This document shows, one piece after another, positions 6,415 through 14,050 of a stretch of 17,933 nt of DNA. A program made the position numbers and the translations under genes. Numbering within the stretch: position 1 is the stretch's first letter; each line of letters starts with the position of its first letter. The DNA comes from Serpentinimonas sp. (GTDB taxonomy: Bacteria > Pseudomonadota > Gammaproteobacteria > Burkholderiales > Burkholderiaceae_C), in contig JALOSG010000023.1 in assembly GCA_025458665.1 (NCBI GenBank), positions 1 to 17,933 on the forward strand, read 5' to 3'. The notes below the pieces were generated by a model. That model was not told the DNA's origin and made no database searches. It saw only the letters and a program-made list of their open reading frames with translations.

Positions 6415-7437
6415 ATGAAACGCTATTCCCGGATTACTGGCACCGGCAGTGCCCTGCCCGAGCGGCGCCTGACCAATGCCGACATGGTGACCCTGCTGGC
6501 CCAGCGCGGCATTGAAACCAGCGACGACTGGATTGTGGAACGCACCGGCATCCGCGCGCGCCACTACGCGGCCGATGGCGTCAATGCCAGCGATCTGGCC
6601 TTCACCGCTTGCCGCAACGCGCTGGCTGCCGCGGGTTGCCGCACCGCCGACATCGACCTCATCATCGTGGCCACCTCCACGCCCGATATGGTCTTCCCCT
6701 CCACAGCCGCCATCCTGCAGCACAAGCTCACCGAAGCGGCGCTGGCCGATGGCGACGTGGCGGGCGCCAAGGGTTGCCCGGCCTTCGACTTGCAGGCGGT
6801 GTGCAGTGGCTTCGTGTACGCGCTCACCGTGGCCGATGCCATGATCCAGAGCGGCGCTGCCCACCGCGCTCTGGTGGTGGGCGCCGAGGTGTTCTCGCGC
6901 ATCCTCGATTTCAACGACCGCACCACCTGCGTGCTGTTTGGCGACGGCGCGGGCGCGGTGGTGCTGGAAGCCTGTGAGCACGATGGCTCCGGCCCCGGCA
7001 TTCTGTCCAGCGACCTGCATGCCGACGGTCAGCACGTGGGCATTCTGTGTGTACCGGGCACGGTGTCCAACGGCAGCATCCTCGGGGACCCGCTGCTCAA
7101 AATGGACGGCCAGGCCGTCTTCAAGCTGGCCGTGGGTGTGCTGGAAGAGGCCGCCCGCGCCGCGCTGGCCAAGGCCGGCAAGACCGAGGCCGACATCGAC
7201 TGGCTGATTCCCCACCAGGCCAACATCCGCATCATGCAGAGCACGGCCCGCAAGCTCAAGCTCCCCATGGACAAGGTGGTGGTCACGGTAGACCAGCACG
7301 GCAACACCTCGGCCGCCTCCATTCCGCTGGCGCTGGACCACGCCGTGCGCGCTGGCCACATTCGCCCCGGGCAGCAGGTCATGCTGGAGGGCGTGGGCGG
7401 CGGTTTCACCTGGGGCGCGGTGTTCCTGCGCATGTGA
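6415..7437 (+). CDS. fabH: Beta-ketoacyl-ACP synthase III (KASIII)
   Basis: A 340-residue thiolase-fold condensing enzyme that starts fatty acid chains by joining acetyl-CoA to malonyl-ACP. The Cys-His-Asn triad is visible: Cys130 in QAVCSGF, His267 in WLIPHQAN and Asn297 in DQHGNTSAAS. The C-terminal GGGFTWGAVFLRM is typical. It is about 20 residues longer than the E. coli enzyme, partly from a short insert near residues 105-117 before KGCPAF. The 9-base gap after plsX (tttccccct) has no Shine-Dalgarno, so translation probably depends on coupling to plsX. It is followed after 53 bases by fabD. Confidence 0.97.
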   Translation: MKRYSRITGTGSALPERRLTNADMVTLLAQRGIETSDDWIVERTGIRARHYAADGVNASDLAFTACRNALAAAGCRTADIDLIIVATSTPDMVFPSTAAILQHKLTEAALADGDVAGAKGCPAFDLQAVCSGFVYALTVADAMIQSGAAHRALVVGAEVFSRILDFNDRTTCVLFGDGAGAVVLEACEHDGSGPGILSSDLHADGQHVGILCVPGTVSNGSILGDPLLKMDGQAVFKLAVGVLEEAARAALAKAGKTEADIDWLIPHQANIRIMQSTARKLKLPMDKVVVTVDQHGNTSAASIPLALDHAVRAGHIRPGQQVMLEGVGGGFTWGAVFLRM

Positions 7438-7490
7438 AGCTCGCGGCGCCCCGCGCCGTGCCTCCCCAACAACCAGAAAGAGACAGAACC

Positions 7491-8441
7491 ATGAAGCAGT
7501 TCGCATTGGTGTTTCCCGGCCAGGGCTCCCAGTCCGTGGGCATGCTCGACGCCTGGGGCGACCACCCCGCCGTGGCCGACACCCTGAAAGAAGCCTCCGA
7601 CGCACTGAGCCAGGACCTGGGCCTGCTCATCCGGGAAGGCCCCAAAGAAGCGCTGGCCCTGACCACCAACACCCAGCCAGTCATGCTGGTGGCCGGTGTG
7701 GCCGCCTGGCGTGTGTGGCAGTCGGCGGGCGGCGCCCAGCCGGCGCTGCTGGCGGGCCACTCGCTGGGCGAGTATTCCGCCCTAGTGGCTGCGGGGGCCC
7801 TGACCCTGACCCAGGCCGCCCCGCTGGTGCGCTTCCGGGCCGAAGCCATGCAGGAAGCCGTGCCGGTGGGTACGGGCGCCATGGCCGCCATTCTGGGCAT
7901 GGACGCCGAGCGCGTGCGTGCGGGCTGCGCCGAGGTGCAGGCCACGTTCCCCGCCGGCAGCGGTGAGGTGGTGGAGGCGGTGAACTTCAACGACCCGGCC
8001 CAGACCGTGATTGCCGGCAGCAAAGCCGCCGTGGAGAAAGCCTGCGAAGCCCTGAAGGCGGCCGGCGCCAAGCGCGCACTGCCGCTGCCGGTGTCTGCCC
8101 CGTTCCACAGCAGCCTCATGCGCCCGGCCGCCGAGCGCCTGAAGGAGAAACTGGCTGCCACCGCCTTTGCCGTGCCGCAAATCCCGGTGCTCAACAACAT
8201 CGATGTGGCGGTGGAATCTGACCCCGACCGCATCCGCGACGCGCTGTACCGCCAGGCCTTTGGCCCGGTGCGCTGGGTGGAGAGCGTGCGTGCCATGAAA
8301 GCGCACGGCGTGGCCTGCGTGGTGGAATGCGGCCCGGGCAAAGTGCTGGCTGGCATGGTCAAGCGCATCGAGCCCGAGCTGGCCAGCGCCGCGCTGTACG
8401 ATCCCGCCACCCTGCCCGAGGTCCAGGCCCTGCTGGCCTGA
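7491..8441 (+). CDS. fabD: Malonyl-CoA:ACP transacylase
   Basis: A 316-residue enzyme that moves malonyl from CoA to acyl carrier protein. The opening FALVFPGQGSQSVGML is the hallmark. The nucleophile is Ser91 in GHSLGEYSALV, with Arg116 in RFRAEAMQEAVP and catalytic His206 in LPVSAPFHSSLM. The C-terminal VVECGPGKVLAGMVKRI is also characteristic. The ATG at 7491 begins exactly at the conserved N-terminus; the frame is open further upstream inside fabH, but that part is a shadow. A purine-rich AAAGAGA lies about 10 bases before the ATG. It sits between fabH and fabG in the canonical order. Confidence 0.97.
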   Translation: MKQFALVFPGQGSQSVGMLDAWGDHPAVADTLKEASDALSQDLGLLIREGPKEALALTTNTQPVMLVAGVAAWRVWQSAGGAQPALLAGHSLGEYSALVAAGALTLTQAAPLVRFRAEAMQEAVPVGTGAMAAILGMDAERVRAGCAEVQATFPAGSGEVVEAVNFNDPAQTVIAGSKAAVEKACEALKAAGAKRALPLPVSAPFHSSLMRPAAERLKEKLAATAFAVPQIPVLNNIDVAVESDPDRIRDALYRQAFGPVRWVESVRAMKAHGVACVVECGPGKVLAGMVKRIEPELASAALYDPATLPEVQALLA

Positions 8442-8465
8442 GCCACGCTTTATCTGGAGACTGCC

Positions 8466-9215
8466 ATGACCGAGAAAACCCTTGAAGGACAGATTGCGCT
8501 GGTGACCGGGGCGTCCCGCGGTATTGGCGCCGCCATTGCGCTGGAACTGGCCCGCCGCGGCATGAAGGTGGTGGGCACCGCCACCAGCGAATCGGGTGCG
8601 GCCAAGATCGACCAGGCCCTGCAGGCCCACCCGGGCTGCCGCGCTGCCGTGCTCGATGTGAACGACGTGACCAAGGCCGAAGCCCTGATCGACACCATCG
8701 TGAAAGAGCATGGCGCCCTGCACGTGCTGGTGAACAACGCCGGCATCACCCGCGACATGCTGGCCATGCGCCTGAAAGACGAGGACTGGGACGCCGTGCT
8801 CGACACCAACCTCAAGGCGGTGTTCCGCATGAGCCGGGCCGTCATCCGCCCCATGATGAAGCAGCGCTACGGCCGCATCATCAGCATCACCAGCGTGGTG
8901 GGCGCCTCCGGCAACCCCGGGCAGGCCAACTACGCGGCCGCCAAGGCGGGTGTGGCGGGCATGACGCGCGCCCTGGCCCGCGAACTGGGTAGCCGCCATA
9001 TCACCGTGAACTGCGTGGCACCCGGCTTCATTGAAACCGACATGACTGCCTCTTTGCCGGAAGACCAGCAGAAGGCCTTGCTGGCACAAATTCCGCTGGG
9101 CCACCTGGGCAAACCTTCCGACATTGCACACGCGGTGGCCTACCTGGCCAGCCCGCAGGCGGGTTACGTCACCGGGCAGGAACTGCATGTGAACGGCGGC
9201 ATGTTCATGGCGTAA
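8466..9215 (+). CDS. fabG: 3-oxoacyl-ACP reductase
   Basis: A 249-residue short-chain dehydrogenase/reductase that uses NADPH to reduce beta-ketoacyl-ACP in each elongation round. It has the cofactor-binding TGASRGIG (14-21), NNAG (90-93), Asn115, Ser143, and the YAAAK motif with Tyr156 and Lys160. The motifs PGFIETDM and GQELHVNGGMFMA near the end are typical of FabG rather than of other reductases. The start has a GGAG Shine-Dalgarno near 8456. It follows fabD by 24 bases. A 160-base gap, the longest inside the fab cluster, separates it from acpP. Confidence 0.97.
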   Translation: MTEKTLEGQIALVTGASRGIGAAIALELARRGMKVVGTATSESGAAKIDQALQAHPGCRAAVLDVNDVTKAEALIDTIVKEHGALHVLVNNAGITRDMLAMRLKDEDWDAVLDTNLKAVFRMSRAVIRPMMKQRYGRIISITSVVGASGNPGQANYAAAKAGVAGMTRALARELGSRHITVNCVAPGFIETDMTASLPEDQQKALLAQIPLGHLGKPSDIAHAVAYLASPQAGYVTGQELHVNGGMFMA

Positions 9216-9240
9216 AGCCGTGCACGAAAACTATCCATTT

Positions 9241-9261
9241 CTGCATCGCAGGTAGATGCAG
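9241..9261 (+). other. 7-bp hairpin in the fabG-acpP gap
   Basis: CTGCATC (9241-9247) pairs perfectly with GATGCAG (9255-9261) around a 7-base loop, 25 bases after the fabG stop. No T-run follows, so it is not a standard intrinsic terminator. A second, shorter stem (GGGAC/GTCCC at 9313-9326) lies further on. It could stabilise the 3' end of a fabG transcript or the acpP leader; the role is inferred only from position. Confidence 0.4.
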
Positions 9262-9333
9262 TAACATGCCACCCCATTTGTTGCCGTCTCGGGGGGCTGT
9301 AGATAGCCAGAGGGGACACGGGTCCCACCCGGC

Positions 9334-9339
9334 TAAAAT
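9334..9339 (+). promoter_or_regulatory. Possible -10 box for acpP
   Basis: TAAAAT matches the -10 consensus at five of six positions and lies 37 bases before the acpP ATG. No good -35 hexamer is present at 16-18 bases upstream, where the sequence is G-rich. ACP is usually needed in large molar excess over the Fab enzymes, and the 160-base gap before acpP makes a separate promoter plausible. Confidence 0.35.
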
Positions 9340-9375
9340 GACGGTCTGTCCAAGCAACTACCCTCAGAGGGATCT

Positions 9376-9615
9376 ATGAGCGATATCGAAGCACGTGTGA
9401 AGAAAATCATTGCCGAGCAACTCGGCGTGGAAGAGGGTCAAGTGACCAACGAGAAAGCCTTCGTGGCCGATCTGGGCGCTGACTCCCTCGACACCGTGGA
9501 ACTGGTCATGGCCCTCGAAGACGAATTCGGCATCGAAATTCCCGACGAAGACGCCGAGAAGATCACCACCGTTCAAAACGCCATCGACTACGCGGTGGCC
9601 CACCAGAAGAGCTGA
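9376..9615 (+). CDS. acpP: Acyl carrier protein
   Basis: A 79-residue acidic protein with the phosphopantetheine attachment motif GADSLDTVELVMALE; Ser37 is the modified residue. It carries growing acyl chains between the fatty acid enzymes and delivers them to PlsX and lipid A synthesis in the cytosol. Length, acidity and the C-terminal helix TTVQNAIDYAVAHQ match the housekeeping ACP. A strong purine-rich AGAGGG Shine-Dalgarno lies about six bases before the ATG. It is preceded by a 160-base non-coding stretch with a possible promoter and followed after seven bases by fabF. Confidence 0.98.
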   Translation: MSDIEARVKKIIAEQLGVEEGQVTNEKAFVADLGADSLDTVELVMALEDEFGIEIPDEDAEKITTVQNAIDYAVAHQKS

Positions 9616-9622
9616 AGCGCCT

Positions 9623-10867
9623 ATGAGCCGTCGTCGCGTTGTCGTGACCGGGCTGGGCTGCATCAGCCCCGTGGGCAACACGGTGGATGCGGCCTGGGCC
9701 AACCTGCTGGCTGGCCAGTCGGGTATCGATCTCATCACCAAGTTCGATGCGTCCACCTTTGCCTGCAAGATCGCTGGCGAAGTCAAGGGCTTCGACCTGG
9801 AGTCCTACATGAGCGCCAAAGAGGCGCGCACCATGGACACCTTCATCCATTATGGTGTGGCTGCAGCCGTGCAGGCCGTGGCCGATGCCGGCCTGCCCAC
9901 CGGTGAGGCACTGGATGAGGAATCGGCGTGCCGCATAGGCTGCGTGATCGGTTCCGGGATCGGTGGCCTGCCCCTGATCGAGGAAACCCACGCCGAACTG
10001 GTCAGCCGCGGCCCGCGCCGTGTCTCGCCGTTTTTCGTGCCAGCCTCCATCATCAATATGGTGTCCGGACAGGTGTCCATGCGGTTTGGCTTCAAGGGCC
10101 CGAACCTCGCGGTAGTGACTGCCTGCACGACCGGCCTGCATTGCATAGGCGAAGCGGGCCGCATGATCGAGTACGGCGACGCCGATGTGGTGATCGCCGG
10201 TGGTGCTGAAGCCACAGTATCGCCGCTGGGCATAGGCGGTTTTGCCGCCATGCGTGCGCTCTCCACCCGCAACGACGACCCGAAAACCGCCTCCCGCCCC
10301 TGGGACAAAGACCGCGACGGCTTCGTGCTGGGCGAGGGTGCCGGCGTCATGGTGCTGGAAGAGTACGAGCACGCCAAGGCCCGCGGCGCCCGCATCTATT
10401 GCGAGTTGGCAGGCTACGGCATGAGTGCCGACGCCGGCCACATGACCGCACCGAGCATGGACGGCCCCCGCCGCGCCATGATCAACGCGCTGCGCAATGC
10501 AGGCGCCAACGTGGACGATGTGCACTACATCAACGCCCACGGCACCTCCACCCCGCTGGGTGACATCAACGAGACCAATGCCATCAAGGCGGCGCTGGGT
10601 GACCATGCGCGGCGTGTGGTGGTGAACTCCACCAAGTCCATGACCGGGCACCTGCTGGGTGGCGCAGGCGGCATCGAGAGCGTGTTCACCGTGAAAGCGG
10701 TGCACGAGCAGAAGAGCCCGCCCACCATCAATATCTTCAATCAGGACCCGGAGTGCGACCTGGATTACTGCGCCAACACGGCGCGGGATATGAAGATCGA
10801 CGTGGCCGTCAAGAACAACTTCGGCTTCGGCGGCACCAACGGCACGCTGGTCTTCCGTCGCACCTGA
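9623..10867 (+). CDS. fabF: Beta-ketoacyl-ACP synthase II
   Basis: A 414-residue elongating condensing enzyme (KASII). The Cys-His-His active site is visible: nucleophile Cys168 in VTACTTGLHCIGEA, His306 in NAHGTSTPLGD and His343 in STKSMTGHLLGGAGG, with Lys338 nearby. The glycine-rich GFGGTNGTLVF at the C-terminus is typical. The length and motif set favour FabF over FabB. It sits seven bases after acpP and closes the fab cluster. A strong hairpin, without a T-run, fills the 39 bases before the next gene. Confidence 0.97.
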   Translation: MSRRRVVVTGLGCISPVGNTVDAAWANLLAGQSGIDLITKFDASTFACKIAGEVKGFDLESYMSAKEARTMDTFIHYGVAAAVQAVADAGLPTGEALDEESACRIGCVIGSGIGGLPLIEETHAELVSRGPRRVSPFFVPASIINMVSGQVSMRFGFKGPNLAVVTACTTGLHCIGEAGRMIEYGDADVVIAGGAEATVSPLGIGGFAAMRALSTRNDDPKTASRPWDKDRDGFVLGEGAGVMVLEEYEHAKARGARIYCELAGYGMSADAGHMTAPSMDGPRRAMINALRNAGANVDDVHYINAHGTSTPLGDINETNAIKAALGDHARRVVVNSTKSMTGHLLGGAGGIESVFTVKAVHEQKSPPTINIFNQDPECDLDYCANTARDMKIDVAVKNNFGFGGTNGTLVFRRT

Positions 10868-10879
10868 GCCCTGTGCTCT

Positions 10880-10906
10880 GGCGGTCCGCAGATCCTACGG
10901 GCCGCC
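10880..10906 (+). promoter_or_regulatory. Perfect 9-bp hairpin abutting a start codon
   Basis: GGCGGTCCG (10880-10888) pairs with CGGGCCGCC (10898-10906), including one G-U pair, around a 9-base loop. The last stem base is directly followed by the ATG at 10907, so the structure covers the whole ribosome-binding region of the downstream gene. There is no T-run, so it is not a classic terminator. It would be expected to lower translation of the next gene, or to act as a 3' stabiliser or processing site for fab mRNA. Confidence 0.5.
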
Positions 10907-11392
10907 ATGCACCCCTTGCCTGAATTCAGTTATCCCGCCGGCAGTCGGGTGCCTTCTGCCATCCTTCTGTGCGGGAGTACGCTGGCCTGGGTGCTGGCGC
11001 TTGCATTGTGGTGGCAGGCCGGGGGTGTGGTCAGTCCGTCACCGGACGGCTGGTGGCTGCTGCTGGTGTCCGGTGGCGCTTGGCTGGCCTATGCGATCTG
11101 GGTACTTCAGCGGCTTCCCGGGGGAGTGCTCCAATGGTGTGTGGACCATCCGCAAGAGCCCGGCTACTGGGCCTGGCGGAGCGGGGCCCAGGGCCGCGTT
11201 GCCGCAAGATCGCAATCGCTTTCCAGCCTGGAATGGGCCCTGGACCTCCAGTGGGCCGTGCTGCTGCGTCTCCAGCATCCCGCGCAGGCGCCCCGCTGGG
11301 TGTGGTGTCTGGAGGTCTCCGAACCTGCCCGCTGGGGAGCCTTGCGCCGTTCACTGCAGTTCACGCGCCTGCAAGCCTCAGCCCCTGGCTGA
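10907..11392 (+). CDS. Small membrane protein, YgfX-like architecture
   Basis: The 161-residue product has two closely spaced hydrophobic helices (about 17-37 and 48-66) followed by a soluble C-terminal part rich in Trp. That part contains WAVLLRLQHP, WVWCLEV and a final RWGALRRSLQF. This two-helix layout, a beta-rich cytosolic tail and an ending of LRR..L type resembles the YgfX/CptA family, but the match is weak and I would not assign a function. Codon usage looks native. It sits between fabF and rpoE, a position where Burkholderiales often carry a short hypothetical gene. Its ATG lies at the foot of a perfect hairpin and it has no obvious Shine-Dalgarno. A GTG at 10949 is an alternative but would leave almost nothing before the first helix. 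Confidence 0.6.
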   Translation: MHPLPEFSYPAGSRVPSAILLCGSTLAWVLALALWWQAGGVVSPSPDGWWLLLVSGGAWLAYAIWVLQRLPGGVLQWCVDHPQEPGYWAWRSGAQGRVAARSQSLSSLEWALDLQWAVLLRLQHPAQAPRWVWCLEVSEPARWGALRRSLQFTRLQASAPG

Positions 11393-11463
11393 CCGGCGCG
11401 GCGCGGACCCCGGCAGCGGGGTATCGGGCATGGGTTATATTTGCCCGCCACCATCCGTATTTC

Positions 11464-12111
11464 ATGAACGCCAACGACAGCCCGCCTGCCCCGCCTCCCC
11501 CTCCCGATGCCGACTTCGCGCTGGTACAGCGCACCCTGGCCGGGGATCAGCGCGCCTACGAGTTGCTGGTGATCAAGTACCAGCGACGGGTGGAGCGGCT
11601 GATTGGGCGTATGGTGCGCGACTCCGATCTGGTGCAGGACATTGCGCAGGAAACTTTCATCCGTGCCTACCGGGCGCTGGGGCAGTTTCGTGGCGAGGCC
11701 CAGTTCTACACCTGGCTCTATCGCATTGCCGTCAATACCGCAAAAAAGCAACTGATGGAGCTGAAAAAAGACCCTTTGGTCTTCATGAGCTCCCTCAAAT
11801 CGGGCGATGACGATGAAACTTCCGGCGCCGAGCACGAACTAATGTCTCACGTGGCCGATTCGGAAACTCCTGAAGCGATGCTGGCCACCAAAGAGATTGC
11901 CGAGGCAGTGAACGCTGCCATGGAGGCCTTGCCCCCGGAACTGGGGCAGGCCATCACGCTGCGCGAGATCGAGGGTTTGAGTTATGAGGAAATTGCACAG
12001 GCACTGGATTGCCCCATCGGCACCGTGCGGTCCAGGATCTTCCGTGCTCGGGAAGCCATTTCGGCCAAGATCAAACCCATGCTCGACCGCCAGACTGGCA
12101 AGCGTTGGTGA
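11464..12111 (+). CDS. rpoE: ECF sigma factor sigma-E (RpoE/AlgU type)
   Basis: A 215-residue group 4 sigma factor. Region 2 (about 33-96) includes DLVQDIAQETFIRAYRAL (55-72) and FYTWLYRIAVNTA. Region 4 (about 146-200) holds the helix-turn-helix LSYEEIAQALDCPIGTVRSR (172-191) that reads the -35 box. The short proline-rich N-terminus (PPAPPPPP) is unusual but probably only a disordered lead. The family directs RNA polymerase to envelope-stress genes and is held inactive by RseA, encoded 45 bases downstream. The ATG at 11464 fits the domain start. A TATATT hexamer at 11436-11441 may be a -10 box but has no good -35 partner. I see no GGAACTT-type autoregulatory site on the + strand upstream. Confidence 0.95.
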   Translation: MNANDSPPAPPPPPDADFALVQRTLAGDQRAYELLVIKYQRRVERLIGRMVRDSDLVQDIAQETFIRAYRALGQFRGEAQFYTWLYRIAVNTAKKQLMELKKDPLVFMSSLKSGDDDETSGAEHELMSHVADSETPEAMLATKEIAEAVNAAMEALPPELGQAITLREIEGLSYEEIAQALDCPIGTVRSRIFRAREAISAKIKPMLDRQTGKRW

Positions 12112-12156
12112 ACAGGAAGACCGTCTACCCAGGGCAGGCGCAAAGGAAGCACGCAC

Positions 12157-12861
12157 ATGAACAGGCCAGAAAACCCAACCAATGCACAGGCAGGGCCGCA
12201 TTCCCTGGCTTCTGGCAACCCAAGCTCCCTGGAGGCAGTTTCTAGCGGCGAGTGGCTGTCTGCATTGCTGGACGGCGAGTGTTCTGCCGAAGGCTGGGAC
12301 GCCCTGGGCGCGGACTCCGCGCGCATGCGCGGTCGCTGGGGCGATTTCCATCTGGTGGGTGAAGTACTGCGGGCTGGGCCCGGCGGTGCGCGTCCGTGCG
12401 ACCTGGGGGCTGTGCAAGCCATCATGGCGCGGGTGGCGCTGGAAAAGCCTGACTGGCAGACAGTGCCTGCGGCCACGGGTGCTGCAGCGTCGCCAGCGCT
12501 CGGTGTGGATGCGGTGGTCATCTCGGTCGCCCCGGTGGTCCCGGCCAACGACAGCGTTTTCCGCTGGAAGATGGTGGCGGGCCTGGCCAGCGTGGCCGCA
12601 GTGGTCGCGCTCGCCTGGCCTCTGACGGTCGGCACGCCCAACGGGGCCGGTGCGCAGCTTGCGGTAGCCCCCGCAGCGCCTTCAGCCGCGCTGGTGGCAT
12701 TGCCGCGCGACACCGTGGTCAGCACCGAGTCGGGTGTGTTGGTGCGGGACCCCGAACTGGAGGCGCTGATTGCGGCGCACCGCCAGGCGGGTGGAATGTC
12801 TGCCCTGCAAATGCCGGCCGGATTCCTGCGCAATGCCACTTTCGAGGCGCCCCAGCGCTGA
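12157..12861 (+). CDS. rseA: Anti-sigma-E factor RseA (MucA-like)
   Basis: A 234-residue single-pass inner-membrane protein. Its cytosolic N-terminal domain has the RseA pattern EWLSALLDGE (32-41) followed by RWGDFHLVGEVLR (60-72), the part that binds sigma-E. A hydrophobic helix at about 138-156 spans the membrane, and the rest is a periplasmic tail that would bind RseB. In the family, DegS and RseP cleave RseA under envelope stress to free sigma-E. The start has a good AAGGAAG Shine-Dalgarno about 10 bases before the ATG. Sequence conservation outside the N-terminal domain is low, as is usual, so the call rests on domain layout plus its place between rpoE and rseB. Confidence 0.9.
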   Translation: MNRPENPTNAQAGPHSLASGNPSSLEAVSSGEWLSALLDGECSAEGWDALGADSARMRGRWGDFHLVGEVLRAGPGGARPCDLGAVQAIMARVALEKPDWQTVPAATGAAASPALGVDAVVISVAPVVPANDSVFRWKMVAGLASVAAVVALAWPLTVGTPNGAGAQLAVAPAAPSAALVALPRDTVVSTESGVLVRDPELEALIAAHRQAGGMSALQMPAGFLRNATFEAPQR

Positions 12862-12883
12862 TGGCCCTGTCGTGGACGCGCTC

Positions 12884-13939
12884 ATGAGTGTGAATCGCCA
12901 TTTTTTTCAGCGGCTTAGGCCCGGCCCTTGCGCGGGTCTTCTTCTGGCTGGGTTGTTTTCTGTTTCCGCTCTGGCACAGAACACCCCGACACCCCGCACG
13001 CCAGATGCGGCCAGCGCCGCCCGTGCGTCTGTTCCCGCCGAGCGCGATATTGGGCAGTGGCTGAACCGGCTGCACGAGGCCTCCCGCCGCCGGGCCTACA
13101 TGGGCACCTTCGTGGTCACGGTGGGGTCCGAGATGGCTGCCTCCAAGATTTGGCATGTCTGCGACGGTACCCGGCAGGTGGAGCGGATAGAGACCCTGAC
13201 GGGTACGCCGCGCACCACACTGCGCATGAACGACGAGGTCATGACCTTCGAGCCGGGCTCGCGAACGGTGTGGGTGGAAAAGCGCGATGCCTTCCGGCTT
13301 TTCCCGGATTTCCTGAACACCCCTGCCAACCATATCGCTGACCACTATGTGGCCCGCGGGGTGAAGACCGACCGCATCGCTGGCTTCGAGGCCGACGTGG
13401 TGGATTTCTCTCCCAAGGACCAGCACCGCTTCGGTTACCGCATATGGTCCGAGAAGAAGACCGGCCTGGTGATCAAGCTGCAGACCATCGATGCGAGCCA
13501 GAATGTGCTGGAGCAGGTAGCCTTCACGGAACTGGAGTTCAACGCCCCTCTCAGTGTGGACGGGCTGGCCCGCCACATGAACCAGACGGAAGGCTACCAG
13601 GTGCAGCCGGTGGTGACGCACAGAGTCAATCCTGAGCAGCAGGGGTGGTCGCTCAAGGGTGATGTGCTGGGCTTCAGCCCGGCGCATTGCCACAGCCGAT
13701 CAGACGCCCAGAGTGCTGCACAGGCGCCCATGCAGTGTGTGTTCACCGACGGTATGGCCTCCGTGTCGTTGTTTGTCGAGCCCTTCGACCCCAAGAAACA
13801 CGTCCGGGACAAGATGCTGGCGTCAGGTGCCACACATTCCGTAGCACTGCGTGTGGGCAAACACTGGGTCACGGCCATGGGCGAGGCGCCTCCGGCTACG
13901 CTCAGGCAGCTTGCCGCAGCGGTTGAATCGCGGCCCTGA
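12884..13939 (+). CDS. rseB: Sigma-E regulatory protein RseB (MucB-like)
   Basis: A 351-residue periplasmic protein. Residues 1-31 form a signal peptide with a basic start, a hydrophobic core LLLAGLFSVS and an ALA cleavage site before QN. The N-terminal MucB/RseB domain (about 55-225) includes YMGTFVVTVG, and the smaller C-terminal domain (about 240-345) includes FTDGMASVSLFVEPF. In the family, RseB binds the RseA periplasmic tail and shields it from DegS; lipid or LPS intermediates displace it. Three cysteines remain after processing (93, 269, 285). Cys269 and Cys285 flank an insert in the C-terminal domain and could form a disulphide, which is inference. The ATG was chosen because it gives a proper signal peptide; the frame is open further upstream into rseA. 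Confidence 0.92.
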   Translation: MSVNRHFFQRLRPGPCAGLLLAGLFSVSALAQNTPTPRTPDAASAARASVPAERDIGQWLNRLHEASRRRAYMGTFVVTVGSEMAASKIWHVCDGTRQVERIETLTGTPRTTLRMNDEVMTFEPGSRTVWVEKRDAFRLFPDFLNTPANHIADHYVARGVKTDRIAGFEADVVDFSPKDQHRFGYRIWSEKKTGLVIKLQTIDASQNVLEQVAFTELEFNAPLSVDGLARHMNQTEGYQVQPVVTHRVNPEQQGWSLKGDVLGFSPAHCHSRSDAQSAAQAPMQCVFTDGMASVSLFVEPFDPKKHVRDKMLASGATHSVALRVGKHWVTAMGEAPPATLRQLAAAVESRP

Positions 13940-14050
13940 TCAGCGTCAGCGTCTGGGGCGGCGTTCAGCTGGCCTTAAGTTCCTGTTGCATGATGGGAGT
14001 GTTGGGTCCCTGGGCCCTCTCTCCCTGTTGATTTTCGGAGTATTTCCCCG

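Noticed and set aside
5164..7605. A very long open minus-strand frame (over 800 codons) opposite plsX and fabH
   Set aside because: It lies antisense to two well-identified genes, has low-complexity Gly/His/Ala-rich content, no recognisable domain and no start signal. Such frames are common opposite high-GC coding sequence.
13977..13983. GGAACTT on the minus strand in the rseB-degP gap, resembling a sigma-E -35 box
   Set aside because: It points away from degP into the rseB 3' end, and no suitable -10 is found 16-17 bases further on that strand.
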